Shown here in pieces: positions 56,539 through 64,000 of a DNA stretch of 64,000 bases. Position 1 is the stretch's first letter; each line of letters starts with the position of its first letter. The translations under genes were made by a program, and so were the position numbers. The stretch is from Xanthoparmelia taractica (taxonomy: Eukaryota > Ascomycota > Lecanoromycetes > Lecanorales > Parmeliaceae): positions 46,648 through 110,647 of the forward strand of contig JANQBS010000132.1 in NCBI GenBank assembly GCA_033085395.1, in the 5' to 3' direction. The notes under the pieces are model-generated. The model worked only from the letters and a program-made list of their open reading frames with translations, had not been told where the DNA came from and searched no databases.

Positions 56539-57382
56539 CAGGCAGGTTTACTCGAACAGAGAGTGGAATATGATACGATATGGGTACGGAGGTGTGAGAT
56601 TCAGCAGCCTTCTCAGGGTCCAACAAAGGTGAGTTAGCTGGAGGCCGCCTGGCGATGTATTGCTGGCCCTTTCCTCAACTTCTGGACCCAGGGTCAGACC
56701 TCCTTCTTACCCCGTTACTGAATCTTGCGGCCATCTCGATGAACAATGCGTGCCACCAAGCTCGGTGAGCTTAATTCAATGGATAGTCTACGCTGTTAAT
56801 GCTGTTATGATCATGCAATAGCTCGATAATATCAAAGTGTTGGTAAACCATCTTTGAGGAGTAAGATCTTACCATATCTTCATGTACTCTTACGGCCAAT
56901 GGAAATGACCAGTGCTCTCCATCAAAGTCCGCTTCAATGTACATTTTCTCTCGGAGTACCTTGGATTAGTTACGAATGAAAATGTTTAATGCATCACGTG
57001 GAATCGTTTACCCATCGCCGCCGTACCGTACGGGCATGTTGCAACTCTCGTGATCTTCATCCACACAAATACCTCTCCCATTTCGTCTTCACACACACAC
57101 CCCTCCCTCTCCCCTCCTCAAGAATACAAATAGGATTCTCAAAGTGAAAAAGCCTCACACTTCGGAAGCCCGTTTCCATCCCTTAAATGTCATGCTCCCG
57201 AAAATACTCCCCCACTACGCCAGCCGCGTCGTTGAACCATGCCCTGGCCTGGCCTGACCTGACCTGACCTAACTTCCGCTCTCAACCAGTCAGTCCGTCG
57301 GCTTACTTTATATCATAGCATGGGTTTTATTATAGATTTCGGACTGTATAGAAGAGCAGACACCGCCTTGGGCGAGAAGGCT

Positions 57383-57474
57383 CTTGCTCTCTTTCTTTCT
57401 TTTTTTCTTTCTTTCTTTCTTTCTTCCTTTCTTTTTTTCGATTCTTCTTTCTCTCCTTCTTCCTTTCTTTCTCT
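57383..57474. repeat. CTTT-type pyrimidine microsatellite
   Basis: A CTTT/TTCT-rich tract with few interruptions. Open frames read from it are Lys/Glu/Arg or Phe/Leu low-complexity and not credible proteins. Confidence 0.9.
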
Positions 57475-57640
57475 CATTCGCTTCTCAACGCTTCCGCTCG
57501 GCGGTAATACTGCGAAATCATACATTTATTCGTTCTTTTCATCTCGCGTATGCTGGGGTCGTGGAAGATGGTGGGAGATAGGTTCTGGTGATGTCTTGTT
57601 TTTTCTTCGCTGTGATTGTGGCATAGATGGAGAAGGATAA

Positions 57641-57671
57641 GGAGGAGGAGGAGGAGGAGGAGGAGGAGGAG
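57641..57671. repeat. GGA trinucleotide repeat
   Basis: About ten uninterrupted GGA units. A GGGA tract follows at about 57713-57740. Confidence 0.9.
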
Positions 57672-58859
57672 GCTGGATGGCAGATGTTTGTGGGGAAGGT
57701 GGGTGAGGAAGCGGAGGGAGGGAGGGAGGGAGAGAGAGAGGGGTGGATTTGCATGGTGGGTGGGTAGGAGGAGGAGGGATGCTAGCTAGTAAAGGGGAGG
57801 AGCAGTCTTGGATGGGTACGGTGGGGTGGGAGGAGATGGGATGAGGGCGGACAGCGTTGTTGGAAGAGGAGGCGTTTGAGGGGGTTGAGGGAGCATTAGA
57901 TGGGGGAAGGGGGTGTGTTGTGAAGAGGGGAAGCAATCATTTGAGCTCAGATAAGTCGTCTGTTGTCGCCTTCTGTATCAAACAATGCAGGGTTTCGTCT
58001 GGTGGTCGATACGAGAATACAGGACAAGTTGGAGACATAGTTAGATAAAAAGACACCGATCTAGGTATAAGAGTAGCGGAAGCTAACCAGAGATGTTGGA
58101 GGCATTGCTTGAATAATGGCAGCCGCTGAGTGTATATTTGGACAACCAGTCACAGAGTCGGCACTCTCGACCGGGACTTTCCATCGTCCATGAACCATTT
58201 AGGAAAGCGGAGGCGGTGTAAAAAGCATGAAGCTTTTTTAGGAGACGCTTTCGCTGATGCGCGCTACTGGCGAAGGGAGCTTTTGATGCGCTGCCGGCCT
58301 GCCAAGTTCCAGCAATCCAGCCTTCCACGGAACCCCGGGTCGGGTCAGACGCTGCAGGGTTTGGCTGCGGAAAAGTAGGACTGGGGTGGATGATAACGGT
58401 CATCGAATCATGAGAATGAAATGATGAGCCAATCATAATGAGTTGATCGTCAACGCCTTCGCTAGTTGTCTAGCCAGGGCGGCCAAGCCAAATATTGCAC
58501 TGTCCTTCTCTCATGGCTTGGAATCAGTAAGTACTTTAATCAGAAAATGTTTGTTCGGAGTGCGTCTGAGTTATGTTTGGTGATTGCCATGCGCAGATGC
58601 CTTGCTTCAGGTATGCAAGCATCACCGGCCAACGCCGACTTCCCTCATGCACAGATGCATTTTTGCTTCAAGCTCTTCTTCTCGAGCGCATAAAATGCCA
58701 GGGGGCGGTTTCGCCGGTTTGTCGAGATGGGATTTTTTAGTTTGAAACAAGCAGCAAAGATCTTACTCGATTTGGACTAGCATGAGCTTTGGCTCCATTG
58801 GCGAGCGACGTTAGTGCCAGGAGCCAGGACTATGAGGGCGCTAAGTCATGTGCCTACCT

Positions 58860-58883
58860 GTCTCTCTCTCTCTCTCTCTCTCT
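58860..58883. repeat. CT dinucleotide repeat
   Basis: About 12 CT units in the region upstream of the 59263 gene. Confidence 0.9.
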
Positions 58884-59262
58884 TTTTCCCCTTCCAAAAC
58901 CTCTCCCCATCAACGAACCCAAAAGTATCCATCCCAACCCCACATTATTAACCACCAATTCTTCTTCCTCACTATCCTTTCCTCTACTCATTCTTCAATT
59001 TAATCAATCATATACAACTCTTCCATTCTATCAAATATCTATTTATCATCAATTCCTACTCCAACTACAATCGTCAATCGGCTTAATCTTACTCGCAATC
59101 CTTCTTTGTTTGTTACGCCGCAAGCGTCCGCTGCACTGCCCACCCACCCCCCCCCCCCGCCCCGGAGCACAGACCAAGATCGATCGGAATCCCCTCATCA
59201 TCCTCATCATCCTTCTCTTCACCCATAATTCTTACTTCTTACATCCTTCATCAACCGCAACA

Positions 59263-59955
59263 ATGTCAGCCTACTATTACCCGCCTCAGCATCATCAACC
59301 CTCGTCAGCTTCCTCACATTCTTCCTCGTCGTCGCATAATCACCACGGCGGCCGATCACGAAGAGCGCCTCGGCTCTCGGCCTCCCAAAACTCGCATCGC
59401 CCATTCCGTGGGGTTCGAAGCATGAAGGAGCTGACCGAGAGTCCACCAACCTCGGCGTTCCGTATCCGATTCGAAGCTGGGAGGTCTTTTGATTTGGATG
59501 ACGACCTGGAGTTCTGTCCGGGACTGTTGACTGAGGACGACGTGAGTGCCGAATATTCCGATCTGGACATTTTATCATTGACAGCGCTATGTTCGATGGA
59601 TGCGTGCTGAACCATGTATTATGTACAGCTGCAATCTATCCACTCCTCCTCATCCGACGGCTCTCTCTCCAGCGGCTCGCCTCATTCCTCTCCGCTCCAA
59701 CCCCAGATCCAGCCTCAGCAACAGGTCGCTCCTAGCTTCTCCCTATCTTCCGCTGCATCCAACAACTCCTACAACCCCGTCACTGGCTTCCAATCGAACA
59801 ACAGCCAGCAGATGAAGATCCACCAACCTTCTGCCTTGCGCACACGCAATGCCATTCCCATCGTCAACCCTAGTACGGGTATGCGAGTGCCCAGCCCACC
59901 TTCTTCGATATCGCCCGCCATGATGCAGCAGCAGACGTACGCTCGTCACTGGTAG
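59263..59955 (+). CDS. Conserved Ser/His-rich fungal protein of unknown function
   Basis: Exons 59263-59541 and 59629-59955 (intron phase 0) give 201 residues. The N-terminus is Tyr/Pro/His-rich (MSAYYYPPQHHQPSSASSHS), followed by a Ser run and SRRAPRLSASQNSHRPFRGV. A compact, more ordered block follows: RSMKELTESPP, TSAFRIRFEAGRSFDLDDDL and EFCPGLLTEDDLQSIHSSS. The tail is Ser/Gln/Pro-rich and ends QTYARHW. The middle block looks like a conserved interaction motif; I recall similar fungal proteins only as hypothetical. There is no signal peptide, membrane helix or catalytic motif. A pyrimidine-rich leader of several hundred bases precedes the start. Confidence 0.75.
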
Positions 59956-60683
59956 CAGAGCCGCAGGATCCGGAACCCTGCGCTTCGCTCTGAAAACGGT
60001 CCGCTGCATTGTTGTGTCTCATGGCGGGCGCCACACTCTTTGATACCCACTGGCTCCTGTTCTGTGCTGTCGTCGCCGCTTACAATTATTTGATACCCCC
60101 AACCATTTCATGGACGACATTTGGATCGGCTGCCTCGACAAATACCCCTTGTTTTGAGTATGGTGTTTTTCTCGGTCCCTGGCTATAGAGAGATGTGATA
60201 TGTAACGACCCGTTTGATTTGAGCGATTCGTCGGGGTTCTTGATTTCGAGCGGAATTTGCTACAGCGTATAAACAACAATGAATGGTGGACAAAACAGCA
60301 CGATAAATGGGTGGTGGGGATTGCATGGCATTTGGTCAACTGGCGAATCATGGCATCGGGGGATTCTGGGCGCTGGGTATCATCGGAGGTTATTACCATG
60401 TTTTTCACATCTTCATTGGAGTGATCACGACGGTGTTTTTTGAGATTGGTGATGAAAAAAAGATAGTCGCTCATGATTGCACATATATTACCTTTAGGTA
60501 AAACATGTTTCCGGTTTCGGTTTCGGTTTCGGTTTTTTTGGCGGGCTGGTCTGAGCAAATGTATTCTACTTTACAAAACCCAAATAGACAATCTCCTGTT
60601 AATTACCACACAGACCAAGAGCCAGAAACCGCAAACAACCATCCAATGCACCTAAACCAGCCTATCATGTATTCCTCTCCCCT
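59956..60683. other. Convergent 3' region with GGTTTC repeat
   Basis: The 3' ends of the unknown gene and the amidotransferase gene face each other. Four GGTTTC-type units lie at about 60507-60532. No gene is recognised. Confidence 0.45.
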
Positions 60684-60710
60684 CTACTCCCCTCTACTCC
60701 CCTCTACTCC
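60681..60710. repeat. Three tandem copies of CCTCTACTCC
   Basis: Perfect 10-base units. The predicted stop codon of the amidotransferase gene (60684-60686) lies inside the first unit, so copy-number changes would alter the end of the protein. Confidence 0.9.
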
Positions 60711-61870
60711 CCTCACTCCCCCCCCCCTCCTCTCCCTACCCATAAATCCTCCCCCACCCCCCGTTCCCCCACCAAACAAAAATCTCAAAAACCCCCCGCC
60801 AACCAAAACCCCATCATGCGCCCTCCCCACCCTCCCCACCGCCTCCCTAAACACCTCCTCCCCAAACACGCCCTGCGACCGCCTCCTCTCCAAAAGCTCC
60901 CCCACGATATCCTTGTTGAACTCCGGATGTCCTTGCACCGTTAATGCTTTGTGGGGCGTTACGAACATGCCTTGGATCTCGCAGGCAGGGGAGGAGCCGA
61001 GGGGGATGATGTTGACGGTTGGGGTTGGGGCGGGGGGAAGATGGGAGACGAGGTCTTTGTGCATTTGGTGGAGGTGCTGTTTGTTTGTGGTTTATTTGTC
61101 AGCGATGGGATGGAATGGAATGGCGCTGACTTCGTAGACAGGGATCAAGGATACAAGAGGGCCACATAATGAGCGAACGAACGAGGGTTACTCACAATGG
61201 TATCCCTGCCGCCAAAGAGTTCCTTTCCCTTATCCGTCAGCGCGACCTGGCAGACGCTGGTCTCCCACGCGCCGCTCTCGCTCCTGCCCACCTTGGCGCC
61301 GAGCGCCCGCCCTACAATCTGATGCCCGTAGCACACGCCTATGATCTTGACGCGGTCCTGCGCCAGGATCTCCTTGACGAAATCGACCAAGCGGACGATC
61401 CAGGGGTCATCGTCGAAGGCGTTGAACTCTGCGGGGGGTCCCCAAGGCGCCGTGTTAGCTTTACCCAACCCAACCCAACCCAACCCAACCCAACCCAACT
61501 CATCCGCAGCCCAGACGTTCTTTTAATCTCGTTCAAACTCCCCAAAGCAAAAGGCAATGCATGCATGGGAGTCCGACATACGACTCCCCGTGATCAACAC
61601 CGCATCTATATCCTCCATCATCGGATATCTCTTCCTCCTCTTCATGTTCCATTCCCCGCCCATGACCTCTTCTTCCCCCTCCTTCCCCTCTTTTATATCC
61701 ACAACATCCCATGCCGAAATATCCAATCGATCTCGCGGTATTTTTGTGTAATCCGCGGCTTCATACAGGAGCGAGGTGAAGACGCCGCCGTAGCTGCCGT
61801 ATTTGGCGCGGGTTTTGCCGATGGGGGTGTCTGCTTCTAGGATGGCTATGCGGAGGGGAGAGGGCGCCAT
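60684..61870 (-). CDS. Class I glutamine amidotransferase-like protein
   Basis: Exons 61870-61582, 61428-61196 and 61076-60684 give 304 residues. The fold is the GATase1 domain related to yeast YLR126C and the GMP-synthase amidotransferase. IAILEADTPIGKTRAKYGSY is the N-terminal strand. YPMMEDIDAVLITGS precedes the first intron, FNAFDDDPWIVRLVDFV follows it, the nucleophile Cys is in IIGVCYGHQIVGRALGAKVG, and the catalytic His/Glu pair is in VQGHPEFNKDIV. The family is predicted to release ammonia from glutamine or act on related amides; the acceptor is unknown. The last 35 residues are Gly/Arg-rich and encoded by a C-rich repeat, so the true C-terminus is uncertain. Intron 1 contains a CCCAA repeat. 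Confidence 0.82.
61464..61499. repeat. CCCAA pentamer repeat in an intron
   Basis: Seven CCCAA units lie inside intron 1 of the amidotransferase gene, close to its donor-distal half. It is not the TTAGGG telomere repeat. Confidence 0.9.
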
Positions 61871-62270
61871 AGTGGGGTGACGGCGAAAGGGTCGTAGGCG
61901 GTGATGTTAGAAGTACTTCGTACAACACGTCAACTCGGTGGGCTTGAAGTGGGATGTTATCTTATCAGCAAATTTTAGCGTTTGCTTCACTCTGTATCAA
62001 GGGATATCAATGGTCGAAGTTCCCCTAGAAACAGGGTTATGCAATTCAAAATGGCTCGTTGATAGTCCAGGTTTCGAATTAATCGCTTTCATTTTCCACT
62101 CGCTTGTAATCTTGGCAGTAGAAGAAGACAAAAATCTGCCCCCAGCTTAGTGTGGTGCTCACTCGAGGATGCCGCTTTTAGGTGCGGGCTGGGTGATAGG
62201 GTGATGCAGCACCCTTATTAGGGTAATCAGCATCTCGATCGAATAAGCACGCTTATCTTTTATCCTTTCA
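61871..62270. other. Spacer before the AT-rich block
   Basis: This is the promoter side of the amidotransferase gene. Composition is still ordinary. A 70-codon frame at 61938-62150 has no family resemblance. Confidence 0.4.
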
Positions 62271-64000
62271 CTCACCTTAACTTTAAATAATTAGATATTT
62301 AAAATAGCGTACGCGCGTCTTCGCGCTTTCTTATATAATCTTATTTAGATAATCTCGAAGATAAATATCGTAATAAGATATAAAGAAAAGCGATACGTTA
62401 TTTATTCTAACTCTTTCAATTAAATAATTATTATTATTATAATATTTATTCTCGACTTTCTTCTCTATTTTATATAATTATAAATTAAAAAGAAATATCG
62501 TCGAAAGAGTTTTTAAAGAGAGTTGAAGTTAATAATTATAAGTAGAGAGTTTATTAGACGAAGAATAGTATTAAGAATAATATAAAGTATATAAGAAAAA
62601 CGCTAAAGAATTAGAATTAAATATTAAGACGTTACGAGAAGTAAATATAAACGTCGACTCGATTTTATTTAAACGTCTATATTAACTCGATCGAGTAAAT
62701 AGATAGATAATATCGAGAAGAAAAAGAAGCGTAATACGAGAGTAATACTTTTCGATAATACTACTACGATCGACGTATATTATATAATAGAGCTATAACG
62801 TCTTAGAGAAGATATTCTTTCTTTCGATTTTATTAAAATATAAGATAGAATATATAGTAGTTATATTAACTAAGAAGTACTAGCTAGAAAAGTGAGATTA
62901 TAAGACACGTCTTAGCGTATCACGTGATCTAGTCACGTAACTCGAATTTCAATACTTTTCCTCGAGCGTATTCTTATAGATCTCTCTTCGCCCTATGAAA
63001 AGCCGGGTAATTAGTGTGAAAATCGAAATTTTCACTAGAGAGTCTTTTTAAACGTAGAATATCTTATATAAGATTTAAAGTTAACGAATTTCAAAACTCA
63101 AATGCGATTAGCGCGAAAAATTTCTTTCTTACTTTTCTTTTATAATATCTTTCTTATAAAAAATAAGTAGTTAAAGATAAAAATATATATATATATATAA
63201 AGATTAAAAATAACTATATCGAAAAGTAAAAGATACTAATATTCGTTCTAGTAATCTATATAAATATTATATTTTTTAATAAAAACCGATTATTAAAAAA
63301 TCTTTAAGTAGTTCTCTATCTCTTCTTAGTCTTAAACGAGTAATTCTTATTATACGTTAAGTAATCTATTACTCTATATATCGCGTACGCCTTAAAAGCT
63401 ATTAAAATTAGTTTATTATAGTTCTAGATATTATATAACTATTTATATTCTATATATTTAGTCGAGTTTCTATATAAGCGAGATATATACTTATATTTCT
63501 AGTACTTAAAGTATTAAATTAAGAAGACTATTTTAATCGAATCGTTTAATTCTCTTTATCTCGCTACTCTTAATCGTCTTATTCTTTATTAGTTCGTTAG
63601 TTATATCGAGATTAATAATATATATTATTAGCGATAAGTAGCGCTTTTTCTCTTCTTTACTCTTTAGTTAATAAGCTTTCTCGACTTAGCGTTACGAGTC
63701 GAAAAGATCTAGTATATTTAATGAAATATTTCATATTATATCGTATTATATTATATTATAAGAGGATATTATAGGGGGGTTATATTAGATTACTTATAAA
63801 GATATAAGATAAGAAATTACTAATATCATGAAATGGTCTGAGAAATTTCTAATATATGTAGGGATATTTTATAATGTAGATTTACGGGTTGGAAAGATGT
63901 GGTATATTTGATAATATGGGATTAGTTTTTCGAATATTATATCGAAAGATATAGAATATCCCATACTCTCATTGAGTTTTTAATAAATATATTACGTAAT
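62271..64000. repeat. AT-rich, RIP-like decayed repeat DNA
   Basis: Composition changes abruptly at about 62,270. From there TpA and ApT dominate. CpG is kept in many TCGA/ACGT contexts, while CpA and TpG are nearly absent, especially over 62,300-62,900. This is the signature of repeat-induced point mutation (CpA to TpA on both strands). Stops occur in all frames and no gene survives. A CACGTGATC-type palindromic stretch (about 62,928-62,945) resembles sequences at fungal LTR ends, but this is not proof. From about 63,770 the DNA regains TpG, suggesting a second, less mutated element. Confidence 0.85.

Larger units (their letters stand above)
56539..59262. other. 2.7 kb leader region with simple repeats
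   Basis: No coding gene is supported. The stretch is rich in pyrimidine/purine tracts and ends in a pyrimidine-rich leader of the gene starting at 59263. A CCTGGCCTGACC-type short repeat lies at about 57244-57270. Transcribed non-coding DNA or a long 5' untranslated leader is possible. Confidence 0.45.

Noticed and set aside
57313..57936. Overlapping frames on both strands through CTTT and GGA repeats
   Set aside because: They encode only Lys/Glu, Phe/Ser or Pro low-complexity runs created by the microsatellites.
61464..61499. Telomere-like repeat
   Set aside because: The unit is CCCAA, not CCCTAA, it is short, and it sits inside an intron far from a contig end.
1..64000. CRISPR arrays, prophage or bacterial-type operons
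   Set aside because: The window is eukaryotic; no direct-repeat/spacer arrays or polycistronic gene sets are seen.

Overview
The window is nuclear DNA of a filamentous ascomycete (Pezizomycotina). Genes carry short introns, mostly about 45-90 bases, with GT-AG borders and CTAAC-like branch sites. Zn2Cys6 transcription factors, F-box proteins, a fungal rhodopsin-domain protein, a LaeA-type methyltransferase and a PKC1 kinase are all present. The right end falls into AT-rich DNA that looks mutated by RIP. I cannot name the species; a Dothideomycete or a related class would fit. Exon borders were worked out by hand from splice signals, phase and family alignment from memory. They are predictions without transcript support.

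Left part (1-23.3 kb): a truncated Zn2Cys6 regulator, SEN34 (tRNA splicing), an MFS transporter with an apparent homopolymer frameshift, an EIF1AD-like protein tail to tail with ALG3 (N-glycan assembly), a secreted phosphodiesterase, a damaged F-box gene, an intron-containing tRNA-Tyr, an amidoligase-like gene, a methyltransferase, a seven-helix rhodopsin-domain protein with a GC-AG intron, and a hemerythrin-like protein. Long gene-poor stretches separate these (6.9-9.0, 15.1-16.8 and 19.6-22.6 kb). This is the accessory-looking part of the window.

Middle (23.4-44 kb): mostly housekeeping genes. They are DBP7 (60S ribosome assembly) convergent with ASA1, a large Zn2Cys6/Fungal_trans regulator behind a 2.1 kb leader region, PKC1 (cell-wall integrity), an SNG1/DUF3533 membrane protein, and the Rieske protein RIP1, which shares a 309-base bidirectional promoter with PAN6 (pantothenate synthesis). 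PAN6 converges on POP4 (RNase P/MRP).

Right part (44-62 kb): a SNF2 ATPase with a C-terminal PHD finger, a Clr2-type silencing protein, the Golgi apyrase YND1, an F-box protein, a Ser/His-rich fungal protein of unknown function, and a class I glutamine amidotransferase. Several simple repeats lie in the 57-61 kb interval. From about 62.27 kb to the end the DNA is AT-rich, keeps CpG and has almost lost CpA/TpG. No gene is visible there.

I found no convincing new multi-gene system. The best leads are the silencing-type neighbourhood (SNF2-PHD next to Clr2, about 11 kb from RIP-marked DNA), the amidoligase-like gene, the conserved unknown gene at 59.3 kb, and several frame-preserving introns that could give alternative proteins.
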